The notes: generated by a model not told the origin, from the sequence alone. Positions 8,258 through 16,679 are shown, counted from the first letter of the stretch. The stretch is 64,000 bases of DNA from Dendronalium phyllosphericum CENA369 (GCF_016056275.1 NZ_JAECZA010000012.1:62001-126000), one strand, 5' to 3'. Numbers and translations: made by a program.

Positions 8258-9820
8258 ATCGTGCCTCACCCAAAGGTTATCTAAGCCGCCAGCGGCTTGA
8301 TAATAACGCTGATTGGGATCGGTATCAGGATAGTCTACCCGAATATGTTCGCTGCGGGTTTCCGTGCGATGCAAAGCACTAAAATATGCCCATCGTGCTA
8401 CAGCTGTGAGAGCAACTGCCCGACGAGAAAATTCTATATCGCGCACAGTGTCTTGTTTTGGGTTTCCTTGTACTTGCTGCCACAAAGTTTCTAATTTGGC
8501 TAGAGAATCGAGAAGTTTCTGTTCAGAACGCAAGTAATTCTTTTCTAACGGGAACATCTGGGCTTGGACACCACGTACAATCGCCTCGTTATCGAATGTT
8601 TCAGACGCAGGATTTGAGCGCATTCCCACTTGACCAACTGCACGTGCAACTCGTTCATTTGCATGTGCGCCCAAACTCTTGGCAAAGGCAGCTGCTCCTT
8701 CTCCTGCCCATTGTCCTGTAGAGATTGCCCAAGCTGCATTAGGGCCACCACCACCAGAAGCTAACCCAGCTAAAAATTCCCGCGATGCTGCATCACCAGC
8801 AGCATAGAGTCCAGGCACTTTTGTCGCGCAACTATCATTCACAATCCGAACGCCACCCGTACCCCGGACTGTTCCTTCTAAAACCAGTGTTACAGGTATT
8901 CGTTCTGTGTAGGGATCGATGCCAGCCTTTTTATATGGTAGAAAAGCAATGAAATGAGACTTTTCAATTACTGCTTTGACTTCATCTGTGGCTTTATCTA
9001 AACGAGCATAAACGGGGCCTTTGATTAGAGCATTCGGCAAGAACGCAGGATCGCGACGACCATTGATATAGCCACCTAGATCGTTACCTGCTTCATCGGT
9101 ATAACTAGCCCAGCCAAAGGGAACACCCCGCGTTACTGTGGCATTAAAAGCAGTCGAAATTGCATAGTGATTGGACGCTTCCATACTAGAGAGTTCGCCG
9201 CCAGCTTCTACTGCCATCAGCAGTCCATCACCTGTATTAGTATTGCAACCTAATGCTTTACTCAAGAATGCACAACCGCCATTAGCTAGGACTACTGCAC
9301 CAGCACGAACGGTATAAGTCCGATGATGTTGTCTCTGTACACCTCTTGCTCCTGCTACTGAGCCGTCAAGAGCCAATAAAAGCTCTAGAGCCGGACTTTG
9401 GTCGAGAATTTGTACGCCAATACGCAAGAGGTTTTTGCGATGTACTCGCATATATTCAGGGCCATAATAACTCTGGCGCACAGATTCCCCATCTTCCTTG
9501 GGAAAACGATAGCCCCATTTTTCTACTAAGGGCAAACTCAGCCAAGTTTTTTCGACAACACGCTCAATCCAACGTAAGTTAGCGAGGTCTTTTCCTGCAC
9601 GATAACGCTCCGATACAACTTTGTCCCAATGCTCTGGAGAAGGAGCCATAATCCCATTACCACTAGCCGCAGCTGCACCGCTTGTACCCAGAAAACCTTT
9701 ATCAGCAATGATGACTTTGACACCTTGGGATGCGGCTGCCCATGCTGCCCATGCTGCGGCAGGGCCACCACCAATTACCAGCACATCAGCAGTTAGTTGT
9801 AGTTCATTTTCTGTTAGCAA
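8186..9820 (-). CDS. AprA/FrdA-like FAD-dependent oxidoreductase
   Basis: A 544-residue flavoprotein of the fumarate reductase/succinate dehydrogenase/APS reductase alpha family. An N-terminal dinucleotide motif VIGGGPAAAWAA (about 15-26), a central GTVRGTGGVRI, the FAD motif GLYAAGDAA and a C-terminal helical domain with RTETRSEHIRVDYP are visible. The last matches the arginine-rich RxESRGxHxRxDYP signature of the family. Start is TTG at 9820, chosen because AGGAGG lies 7 bases upstream and no in-frame ATG is near. The ferredoxin gene follows. It has two paralogues at 49092 and 52358. True dissimilatory APS reductase is not expected in a cyanobacterium; a role in organosulfur oxidation is inferred from the LLM and SsuA neighbours. 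Confidence 0.85.
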   Translation of the reverse strand: MLTENELQLTADVLVIGGGPAAAWAAWAAASQGVKVIIADKGFLGTSGAAAASGNGIMAPSPEHWDKVVSERYRAGKDLANLRWIERVVEKTWLSLPLVEKWGYRFPKEDGESVRQSYYGPEYMRVHRKNLLRIGVQILDQSPALELLLALDGSVAGARGVQRQHHRTYTVRAGAVVLANGGCAFLSKALGCNTNTGDGLLMAVEAGGELSSMEASNHYAISTAFNATVTRGVPFGWASYTDEAGNDLGGYINGRRDPAFLPNALIKGPVYARLDKATDEVKAVIEKSHFIAFLPYKKAGIDPYTERIPVTLVLEGTVRGTGGVRIVNDSCATKVPGLYAAGDAASREFLAGLASGGGGPNAAWAISTGQWAGEGAAAFAKSLGAHANERVARAVGQVGMRSNPASETFDNEAIVRGVQAQMFPLEKNYLRSEQKLLDSLAKLETLWQQVQGNPKQDTVRDIEFSRRAVALTAVARWAYFSALHRTETRSEHIRVDYPDTDPNQRYYQAAGGLDNLWVRHDWITDAPATAPLQTTQSTPVVSKL

Positions 9821-9982
9821 TTCTTTTCCTCCTGTTTGGTAGTTAGCTTCATACTTTGCTACTGTCAGCGGCTTAATACAGGCAAAATCTACCCGTCTGC
9901 ATTTTCTGCTAGTAATTCGTCATCAGTGTCATCTTCGACAATGAGCTATAGGACTTACTTACAGCAAATCACAAATAGCATG

Positions 9983-10001
9983 ATACTCTAATTATTAGTA
10001 T
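9983..10001. promoter_or_regulatory. inverted repeat upstream of flavoprotein operon
   Basis: ATACTcTAAT and ATTAGTAT form an imperfect inverted repeat about 165 bp before the TTG start. It shares the ATACT/AGTAT half-site with repeats at 11235-11274, 14572-14605 and 54116-54161. The surrounding 9821-10093 stretch holds no gene; it ends in CCCCAAT/CCCAGT short repeats (10052-10080). Confidence 0.35.
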
Positions 10002-10093
10002 TTCTAACAATAAGTAGTGCAAGTTAATTTTCTATAGCAATTTTACACCTAGTCCCCAATCCCCAATTCCCAGTCCCCAGTCGCTTTTACCAA

Positions 10094-11149
10094 CTAAACA
10101 ACTTTTTGCAAGTGTCGTACGCGAGGCATAACTTCTTGGGCAAAACGTGTCATCTCTTGTACAAAGGGATTAAATTGCAGCATGAAAGTATCGATACCTG
10201 CATCAACAAAAGCTGTAACGCGAGCGGCTACTGTATCATAGCTACCAACTAATCCTGCGGCTGTGCCACCATTGCCGCCAACAGCCGGATTTTTGGCGAA
10301 GAGTTGGAACATAACGGCTTCTTTGTCAACTCCTTTGGCAACACTTAATTTATATTGTTCTTCTAGCTTTTGCAGTGCCATAAGTCGTTCTAGTTCTGCT
10401 TGTGCTTCTTCGTCTGTCGGTCGAGCTATCACAAAGGCTGACAAACCAAAACGGACTGGTTGAGGTAGAAAGCGGGGTCGGCTTAAAACCTGTTTAATTA
10501 CTTTGCGAACATCTTCAATTGGCTGACCATTGATGAAATAAACATCGGCTTGTTGGGCTGCTAAAATCTGCGCTGGGTCTGACGCTCCTCCTAAATATAT
10601 ACGAGGATAGGGTTGAGCAACAGCAAAGGGTCGCAGGCTCAAATCTTGGATTTTAAAATATTCACCCTCGAAGTTTACCTTCTCACCACTCCACAAAGCT
10701 CTAACAACCTGCAACCATTCATCAGAGTAGCGATAACGTTCATCATGGGGTGGGAAGGGGATATTAGTACGCTCCATTTCTGGGCGAAACCAAGCACTGA
10801 TGAGGTTTATGGCAAAACGCCCGTGACTAATAGCATCAATTCCTAAAGCCATCTTTGCTAAGATGGCTGGATGAAATAACAAAGGTTTAATTGCAGCGAT
10901 AATTTCGATGCTTTCTGTAGCTTCAGCCAACGCCGCACAAGCTGTCCAAGTTTCTAACTGGTCTAACTCTAGACTGCGGGGGTTGGCAAGGTGCTGTGCT
11001 ACTAAGGTTGTGACATATCCTAAACGTTCTGCTTCTAATACTAGCGATCGCGTGCGTTCATAACTAGCATCAATCGGTTCATCTGGTGTATTGAGAGGGC
11101 CAAAGTTACCGCCCACAGGCGACCAAATACCGTAGCGTGGTTGTGACAT
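10094..11149 (-). CDS. LLM-class flavin-dependent monooxygenase (SfnG/SsuD-like), copy a
   Basis: A 351-residue luciferase-like TIM-barrel monooxygenase. Family features include the N-terminal RYGIWSPV, IEIIAAIKPLLFHPA, GRFAINLISAWF, the PHDERYRYSDEW block typical of SsuD/SfnG enzymes, and PRIYLGGASDPA. Such enzymes use FMNH2 from a separate reductase plus O2 to cleave C-S bonds of alkanesulfonates or dimethyl sulfone, giving sulfite or sulfinate. ATG with GGAG 7 bases upstream. It is divergent from a promoter region whose other side now carries a 25-codon remnant of its sister gene (intact at 14663). No flavin reductase gene is in the window. Exact substrate not determinable. Confidence 0.88.
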   Translation of the reverse strand: MSQPRYGIWSPVGGNFGPLNTPDEPIDASYERTRSLVLEAERLGYVTTLVAQHLANPRSLELDQLETWTACAALAEATESIEIIAAIKPLLFHPAILAKMALGIDAISHGRFAINLISAWFRPEMERTNIPFPPHDERYRYSDEWLQVVRALWSGEKVNFEGEYFKIQDLSLRPFAVAQPYPRIYLGGASDPAQILAAQQADVYFINGQPIEDVRKVIKQVLSRPRFLPQPVRFGLSAFVIARPTDEEAQAELERLMALQKLEEQYKLSVAKGVDKEAVMFQLFAKNPAVGGNGGTAAGLVGSYDTVAARVTAFVDAGIDTFMLQFNPFVQEMTRFAQEVMPRVRHLQKVV

Positions 11150-11234
11150 TTTTATCTCCAGATTAAATGGGAACTGGCTAGATACAGAATTTAGATACCC
11201 TCTTGTTTTTTATCCTCATATATGCGAATCTCAT

Positions 11235-11274
11235 AAAATACTACTATAAATCTATCGAATTTAAGTAGTATTTT
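11235..11274. promoter_or_regulatory. 11-bp perfect inverted repeat in divergent promoter
   Basis: AAAATACTACT (11235-11245) and AGTAGTATTTT (11264-11274) are perfect complements with an 18-bp spacer that itself is partly symmetrical (TAAAT/ATTTA). It sits 86 bp before the LLM copy a start and 52 bp before the 25-codon LLM remnant. A near-copy stands before the intact sister gene (14572-14605). Candidate operator for a dimeric or LysR-type regulator; the regulator is unknown. Confidence 0.5.
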
Positions 11275-11325
11275 GCAGCTATAAAAGTAAAGTTTTAGTG
11301 CTGACTACAAAGGTTCGAGAAAGCT

Positions 11326-11403
11326 ATGTCTGAACCACGCTATGGGATTTGGATTCCTGTTTACAGCAACTGCGGCGTAATGACCCATCCTCTTGAACCT
11401 TAG
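11326..11403 (+). pseudogene. LLM 5' remnant 1, now a 25-codon leader ORF
   Basis: The first 25 codons are nearly identical to the LLM gene at 14663 (MSEPRYGIWIPVY, then SNCGVMTHPLEP) and end at TAG. The matching upstream DNA (from about 11190) is also shared. Homology stops exactly where the HAD gene cargo begins, so this is one edge of the HAD/aroA/HAD insertion. As it keeps promoter and start codon, it may act as a translated leader for the HAD gene 10 bp downstream. Confidence 0.85.
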
Positions 11404-11413
11404 TCCATCACCT

Positions 11414-12106
11414 ATGATTAAAGCCGTACTTTTTGACCTTGACGATACACTTATAAATCGCGATGCAGCAATTAGAGATGCAGCAAGTGCATTATTTAAT
11501 AAGGTCATACCTCATAGCGAAGATGAGTTAAATATATTTCAAGAACAATGGATATCCTTGACCCGAAAGTGGTACAAAAAGTTCTATGCCAAAGAAGTTA
11601 CGTTTCAGGAATCGGGTAGAGGAAAACTGCGAGAAGCATTCTTGAAATACGGTTATGAATTTTCAGATACAAATGCTGATACTTTATTATCAGAGTATTG
11701 GGAACATTACGTGAGTATGTGCCATTTATTCAATGATGTCGATGAGTGTTTTGCACAGTTAGACAAATGCAAGATTGGGGTGATAACAAACGGTCAGGAG
11801 GCGCAACAGGTTGAAGTACTTAAACGATGCGGTATTCTGTCAGTTATGGATATCGTTGTTACTTCAGAAGCGGCGGGATTTGCAAAGCCTGCGCCCCAGA
11901 TTTTCCAGGTAGCTTGTGCCAAATTGGGAGTACAAGAAACAGAGAGTGTCTATGTCGGAGATAATCTTGAACTAGATGCGATCGCAGCCAGAGATGCCGG
12001 ATTAATAGGAGTCTGGCTTAACCGTCTTCACGGTGGTTTGCAAGCATCTCCTCGGATTGGAGAACAAATCAATCGGCTGACTGAACTATCAGAGTTAATG
12101 TTATAG
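11414..12106 (+). CDS. HAD-superfamily hydrolase (subfamily IA)
   Basis: A 230-residue haloacid-dehalogenase-like phosphatase. All four motifs are visible: DLDDT (nucleophile and acid Asp, residues 8-12), VITNG, Lys in FAKPAP, and VGDNLELD. Cap insertion between motifs I and II is of the C1 helical type. The ATG of MIKAVLFDLDD is chosen; upstream in-frame codons lie within the LLM remnant. There is no Shine-Dalgarno sequence, but the stop codon of the 25-codon LLM leader is only 10 bp upstream, so translational coupling and transcription from the captured LLM promoter are plausible. Substrate unknown. Convergent with aroA. Confidence 0.85.
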   Translation: MIKAVLFDLDDTLINRDAAIRDAASALFNKVIPHSEDELNIFQEQWISLTRKWYKKFYAKEVTFQESGRGKLREAFLKYGYEFSDTNADTLLSEYWEHYVSMCHLFNDVDECFAQLDKCKIGVITNGQEAQQVEVLKRCGILSVMDIVVTSEAAGFAKPAPQIFQVACAKLGVQETESVYVGDNLELDAIAARDAGLIGVWLNRLHGGLQASPRIGEQINRLTELSELML

Positions 12107-12204
12107 AAGCTGACATCAAGCCCAAACTAAACCATATAGTTAATTTTTACCAACTTCTACAAAAGTTTTCGGTCTACTAAAATTAGTAAGCAATAGTTTA
12201 GCCT

Positions 12205-13485
12205 CTATTGTTCTAACATTTGAAAGAATCGGGCAAAGAAATCTGGAAAAGTCTTTGCTGTACAATCAGGGTCTTTAATTACGACCTCTGGAACTTTTAG
12301 TCCAGTGATAGCAAATGCCATCGCCATTCGATGATCTTGATAAGTTTCAATTAGCGATGGTGTAACTGAACTGGGATCAATCTTGAGTCCATCGACAAAT
12401 TCTTCAACCTTGACTCCTAGACGACGTAACTCAGTGACAACAGCTTGAATACGTTCGGTTTCTTTATATCGAATATGCTCTACATTGCGGATGATAACAG
12501 GTGAACTGGCAAAGGGAGCGATCGCTCCTAATGTTTGCACTAAATCCGAAATATCGTTCATATCAATGTCGATTCCCTGTAATTGCTTTGGCCCAATGAC
12601 TTCAGTGTAATTATCACCCTCATAAATCTGACAACCCATTTGTTCTAAGACATTGAGCCAAAGAATATCACCCTGACAAGATTGTTTAGTCAAATTGTTG
12701 ACCCTAACCCGACCTCCCGTGACGGCGGCGGCGGCAAAAAAGTAAGAGGCATTCGATGCATCGGGTTCTACATTGTAATGTTGAGGCTGATAATGCTGAC
12801 CTGCTTTGATCTGAAATTGATTTTCATTAGTTTGCAGCACTTGTACGCCAAAATCCGCCATCAGGCGACAAGTCATTTTCACGTAAGATTGAGACACCAG
12901 TGTTCCATCAACCTCGATAATTGTGTCCTGTTTAGCATAGGGCGCAATCATCAGCAATGCCGAAAGTTGCTGACTAGTTTGGTTAGACTTCAAGCGAAAA
13001 TGCCCACCTGAGAATTGCTGACTGTAGATAGTGTAGGGCATAAAACCAGGGTTGCCCTCAAAATTAACTGTTGCTCCGCCCATTTGCAGCACTTTCAGCA
13101 AGTCGCCCATTGGTCGTTCTCGCATCCGAGGTACACCATCTAAGCAATATTCCCCATTTCCTAGTGCCACCAATGCTGATATAAATCGTGCAGCTGTCCC
13201 TGCTAAACCTACAAATAAATCAGCTTGTTTAGTTGGTATATCACCTCCTCTTCCCATTACCTCAATATTGGCCAGATTAGGGTTGAGAGTGATAGAAATG
13301 CCCAATTGTTCTAAACATTTCACAAAATATTTGCTGTCTTCACTAAATAAGGCATTTTCTAAAATAGAGTTGCCTTGGGCTAAAGCTGCAACGAGTAATG
13401 CACGATTAGTAAGACTTTTAGAACCAGGAATTTCTACAGTAGCATTGACTGGGCGATTCAAAGCAGGAATTGCAATGGTATCCAT
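12205..13485 (-). CDS. aroA: 3-phosphoshikimate 1-carboxyvinyltransferase (EPSP synthase)
   Basis: A 426-residue EPSP synthase, full length for the family. Signatures: PGSKSLTNRAL near residue 20, VPRMRERPMGDL, the substrate loop EPDASNASYFF, RYKETERI and DHRMAMAFA. The enzyme joins shikimate-3-phosphate and PEP in the chorismate pathway. The loop usually written LGNAGTAMRP reads VGLAGTAARF here: positions equivalent to E. coli Asn94 and Pro101 are replaced, so the PEP-site environment differs from the housekeeping type. It sits between two HAD phosphatase genes inside cargo interrupting the LLM locus, which suggests an accessory second copy. Whether a housekeeping aroA exists elsewhere cannot be seen. 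Confidence 0.88.
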   Translation of the reverse strand: MDTIAIPALNRPVNATVEIPGSKSLTNRALLVAALAQGNSILENALFSEDSKYFVKCLEQLGISITLNPNLANIEVMGRGGDIPTKQADLFVGLAGTAARFISALVALGNGEYCLDGVPRMRERPMGDLLKVLQMGGATVNFEGNPGFMPYTIYSQQFSGGHFRLKSNQTSQQLSALLMIAPYAKQDTIIEVDGTLVSQSYVKMTCRLMADFGVQVLQTNENQFQIKAGQHYQPQHYNVEPDASNASYFFAAAAVTGGRVRVNNLTKQSCQGDILWLNVLEQMGCQIYEGDNYTEVIGPKQLQGIDIDMNDISDLVQTLGAIAPFASSPVIIRNVEHIRYKETERIQAVVTELRRLGVKVEEFVDGLKIDPSSVTPSLIETYQDHRMAMAFAITGLKVPEVVIKDPDCTAKTFPDFFARFFQMLEQ

Positions 13486-13546
13486 GTTTGACCTCTATAC
13501 AAACAGATAATTAAGTAGGTCGATGTTAAAAATTGTTGTTATAACA

Positions 13547-13587
13547 AGGCAGGAGGCAGAGGGCAGAAGGCAGAAGGAAAGAGGGTT
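13547..13587. repeat. GGCAGAA-type tandem heptamers
   Basis: About five purine-rich 7-mers (GGCAGGA, GGCAGAG, GGCAGAA, GGCAGAA) in tandem, a short tandemly repeated repetitive element typical of heterocystous cyanobacteria. The 13511-13821 interval otherwise holds only the second LLM remnant. Confidence 0.8.
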
Positions 13588-13701
13588 TTAGGCAACTTTA
13601 CTTTTTGTTACATACTTCGATTGATTTGCACCGTTCTACTTAGCTACAACATACAGACTATCTGCCAAAACCAATTCAAATAGCAAGAAAGTCATTCAAG
13701 A

Positions 13702-13780
13702 GTTCATGAAAGCTATGTCTGAACCACGCTATAAGATTTGAATTCCTGTTTACAGCAACTGCGACGTAATGAACCATCCT
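13702..13780 (+). pseudogene. LLM 5' remnant 2
   Basis: About 79 bp match the start of the LLM gene at 14663, with ATG at 13715, but the ninth codon (TGG) has become TGA. Homology ends at CATCCT, where aligned sequence gives way to the HAD gene region. It is a third, decayed copy of the same 5' end within 3.4 kb. Confidence 0.85.
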
Positions 13781-13821
13781 TGCTCTGTGGAGTGGAAAAA
13801 AGTTAATTTTTTTTAATGCTG

Positions 13822-14454
13822 TCACAGCAAAGAAGGTAGTTGGTACATGGAGTAAAAGACTCGCGCTCCACAGTCTTCGAGTAAAGAAGCCTCACTCGGA
13901 TTAGTGTAACCTAAGACCTTCATCCCAGCGGCAACACCTGCACGCACACCCAAAACGCTGTCTTCTACAACAGTGCAATATGCAGCTTGAACTCCCATAT
14001 TTTTAGCTGCATATAAGAATAAGTCGGGTGCTGGCTTCCAACTTCCAATTTCATACGAGCTAAAGATACGTCCTTCAAATCGAGGCAGCAAATTAGTGAC
14101 ACGCAGAGCTAACTTAATTTTTTCGGGTGGCCCACTCGAAGCAACACAGATAGGTAAATTGATTTTGTCAAGAGATGCCTCTATTCCTTCCACACTCAGC
14201 AGTTCACGCTCGAATGCCTCGGCAGTACGGACACGAAGCTGAGTCACAAAATCTGGCGGCAATTTCTGCTCAAGCCTTTGCTCAATAAAGTTAACACAAT
14301 CAGCCATTTTGCAACCTTTGAATAATAAAATGGCTTCTTCAAGTTCTAGCGCGAGTCCGAACTCTGCGACAAATTGGACAAGAACGCGATTGCTCAACGT
14401 CTCGCTGTCTACCAACACTCCGTCACAGTCAAAAATAACTAGTTCTGTTGGCAT
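13822..14454 (-). CDS. HAD-superfamily phosphatase (beta-phosphoglucomutase-like)
   Basis: A 210-residue HAD hydrolase. Motif I DCDGVLVDSE (residues 9-18), CVASSG for motif II, the Lys in WKPAPDLF, and motif IV VVEDSVLGVRAG match the GmhB/YieH/phosphoglycolate-phosphatase-like branch that removes phosphate from sugar phosphates. It reads away from the intact LLM gene, sharing the intergenic region 14455-14662. It belongs to the same inserted cargo as the other HAD gene and aroA, but is not closely similar to the first HAD. Substrate not determinable. Confidence 0.85.
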   Translation of the reverse strand: MPTELVIFDCDGVLVDSETLSNRVLVQFVAEFGLALELEEAILLFKGCKMADCVNFIEQRLEQKLPPDFVTQLRVRTAEAFERELLSVEGIEASLDKINLPICVASSGPPEKIKLALRVTNLLPRFEGRIFSSYEIGSWKPAPDLFLYAAKNMGVQAAYCTVVEDSVLGVRAGVAAGMKVLGYTNPSEASLLEDCGARVFYSMYQLPSLL

Positions 14455-14571
14455 TTGTATTCAAGTTCAAGATCGACTGCGGATTTTTAAGCTGCACCCA
14501 TCAAGATTATCAGAATTAAACTTCCTAAATACCCCCTTGTTTTTAATGCTCATCTGTGCGAATCTCATAAC

Positions 14572-14605
14572 ATACTACAGTAAACTTACTAACTTACCGT
14601 AGTAT
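14572..14605. promoter_or_regulatory. inverted repeat upstream of LLM copy b
   Basis: ATACTACAGTAA (14572-14583) and TTACCGTAGTAT (14594-14605) pair with one mismatch around a 10-bp spacer, 57 bp before the LLM start codon. The half-site ATACTAC is the same as at 11235 although the spacer length differs, so the symmetry has been conserved while the flanks drifted. Confidence 0.5.
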
Positions 14606-14662
14606 ATAGTTTTGGGTGCAAAAATAAAGTTTTAGTGCTGACTACAAAGGTTCTAGAAAGCT

Positions 14663-15772
14663 ATGTCTGAACCACGCTATGGGATTTGGATTCCTGTTTA
14701 CGGCAACTGCGGCGTAATGAACCATCCTCTTGAACCTCGTGATGCTAGTTACTCACGAGCCAAGAATTTAATCCAATTGGCGCAAAGATGCGGGTTTACC
14801 ACAACTTTAATAGCGCAACATATCATCAACCCCAGAAACCAAGAACTCGATCAACTAGAAACCTGGACAACAGCAGCAGCGTTGGCAGAAGCAACGAACT
14901 CAATTGAAATTATTGCAGCTGTCAAGCCATTACTATTTCATCCTGCTGTTTTGGCAAAGATGGCTTTAGGTATTGATGCAATTAGCCGTGGACGTTTTGC
15001 AATTAACTTAGTCAGTGCTTGGTTCAGACCAGAAATAGAAAAACTAGGGATAAACTTCCTTCCCCACGATGAACGTTATCGATATTCTGATGAATGGATT
15101 AGAGTTGTCAAAGCTCTGTGGAGTGGAGAAAAAGTCAACTTTCAGGGTGACTATTTTCAGATCGACGATCTAAAGTTTAGTCCATCATCAATAGCCAAAC
15201 CACATCCGCGTGTATATGTAGGGGGAGAGTCAGAACCAGCTCAAGAATTGGCTGCAAAAGAAGCACATACATTTTTCCTTAACGGCCGTCCGATGGAAGT
15301 CATCCGCGAAACCATTACTCAGGTTGCGAAAAAAACTCAGTTTCGCTCTCAACCATTGGGCTTTGCTATGTCAGCTTTTGTCATTGCTCGACCGACAGAC
15401 GAAGAGGCAGAAGCAGAATATCAAAACTTGAGAGCAATGGTACTAGCACAAGACGATCGCTCAGAATTACTTAAAGGAGTAGATTCAGAAGTAGTCATGT
15501 TCAAAAACATGGCTAAGTATCCTGGTGTGGGGAGCAATGGCGGTACAGCAGCAGGATTAGTTGGTAGCTACGAAACTGTAGCCCATCGGATTGCTGAATT
15601 TACCAAAGTAGGAATTGGTACTTTCATGCTCCAATTCCAGCCTTTTGCCACAGAAATGGAGCGTTTTGCCGCGGAAATTATACCAAGAGTGCAGGCGTTA
15701 ACGGTAGATAGTGAAGCGATGTCTACGACGGGCTGCGCCTACGCTAATTTGAAAATAGGAACTAGAGGCTAA
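14663..15772 (+). CDS. LLM-class flavin-dependent monooxygenase (SfnG/SsuD-like), copy b
   Basis: A 369-residue paralogue of the enzyme at 10094. The core (RYGIWIPVYGN, IEIIAAVKPLLFHPA, GRFAINLVSAWF, PHDERYRYSDEW, PRVYVGGESEPA) is intact, so a reduced-flavin-dependent C-S monooxygenase is expected. The C-terminus is odd. The sister protein ends soon after MPRVRHL, but this one continues from IPRVQALTV into SEAMSTTGCAYAN and a short tail; that stretch is encoded by a GC-rich dispersed repeat (nt about 15712-15750). The original stop codon has therefore probably been replaced. Followed after 91 bp by the diiron protein gene. Confidence 0.88.
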   Translation: MSEPRYGIWIPVYGNCGVMNHPLEPRDASYSRAKNLIQLAQRCGFTTTLIAQHIINPRNQELDQLETWTTAAALAEATNSIEIIAAVKPLLFHPAVLAKMALGIDAISRGRFAINLVSAWFRPEIEKLGINFLPHDERYRYSDEWIRVVKALWSGEKVNFQGDYFQIDDLKFSPSSIAKPHPRVYVGGESEPAQELAAKEAHTFFLNGRPMEVIRETITQVAKKTQFRSQPLGFAMSAFVIARPTDEEAEAEYQNLRAMVLAQDDRSELLKGVDSEVVMFKNMAKYPGVGSNGGTAAGLVGSYETVAHRIAEFTKVGIGTFMLQFQPFATEMERFAAEIIPRVQALTVDSEAMSTTGCAYANLKIGTRG

Positions 15773-15863
15773 GAATTTTGGATTTTAGATTCAAGTCGAA
15801 TCCAACATTATTCCCCAATACCTAATCCCCAGTATCCAGTCCCCAATATCCCAAGGAAACTTT

Positions 15864-16679
15864 ATGACGGCAATACTTACTCGTCCGGCTTGGACTACTA
15901 ATTTAGAACTGGAAATTTTCGACAAACTGCTTGATAAGCACGCTCCTCACCTACCCAAAAAGCGGCTACAAGAACCCAGACCGCCCCAAACTGAAGAGGA
16001 AAAAGAAAATTTCTACCACTTCCGTGTGGCTGGTGCAGCCCATGACCTGTTTATTGTTCAAGTCTGCGCTAAGATAATTGACTCCTTTGCTGACCCCGAA
16101 CTACAGCTATTTTTGAGCAGACAAATAGGAGATGACGGCGCACACGCTCAAAATACTCGTCTTAGAGCACAGGCTATTTCAGGACGTGACCCAATTGAGG
16201 ATATCCAAAAGCAGGTGCAGAAGCATTGGGATTATATGGGTGATTTACCTATTCGTAATTGGCAAGGCTTTTTAGCATTTGAGTTGCACTACGAACTTCA
16301 TATTGTGGCTTTGTTATTCCTCAATAGCCGTACCAGTAAAATAAATGACCCAGACTCAGCCAAGTTTGCGGCGGAAAGAATCTTGCCAGATGAGGCAGTT
16401 CATCGCTTGGGTGTTGTAGATTGGTGGCAACGTAAGTTTGATCGAGCCTTGCCAGCAGAGAAAGGGGATTTGATTGCACAAGTTCTAGAAGCGGATGAAG
16501 AAGGTCAACGTCGTCGCAATCCCTATCTTTGGGATCATTGGCAGTTGAGTCACAAAGCTATTGGTATTGAAATTGATGATTTGCCAGTACTTTATGACGC
16601 TTGGCGGCGAGAAGTTCTCTCTTACTTTTTGGATATTCCTGTATCTAAACTACCTAAACTCGTGAGTGCGAATGATTAG
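15864..16679 (+). CDS. ferritin-like diiron-binding protein, putative oxygenase
   Basis: A 271-residue, mostly helical protein. Paired carboxylate/His motifs fit a ferritin-like four-helix diiron site: D91-GA-H94, E140/E144 in FELHYELH, and E171...D176-E177-AV-H180. Also notable are H60-D61 in VAGAAHD. No signal peptide. AAGGAAA lies 6 bases before the ATG. It lies between an LLM monooxygenase and an SsuA-like binding protein on the same strand, suggesting work on the same organosulfur substrate, either as an O2-using oxygenase or in iron/O2 handling. I do not recognise a characterised homologue, so the specific function is unknown. Confidence 0.65.
   Translation: MTAILTRPAWTTNLELEIFDKLLDKHAPHLPKKRLQEPRPPQTEEEKENFYHFRVAGAAHDLFIVQVCAKIIDSFADPELQLFLSRQIGDDGAHAQNTRLRAQAISGRDPIEDIQKQVQKHWDYMGDLPIRNWQGFLAFELHYELHIVALLFLNSRTSKINDPDSAKFAAERILPDEAVHRLGVVDWWQRKFDRALPAEKGDLIAQVLEADEEGQRRRNPYLWDHWQLSHKAIGIEIDDLPVLYDAWRREVLSYFLDIPVSKLPKLVSAND

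Noticed and set aside
8186-9820. True dissimilatory APS reductase AprA or respiratory fumarate reductase
   Set aside because: The family motifs match, but neighbours (LLM, SsuA) and absence of Sat, Dsr or membrane anchor genes do not fit; only family-level naming is kept.
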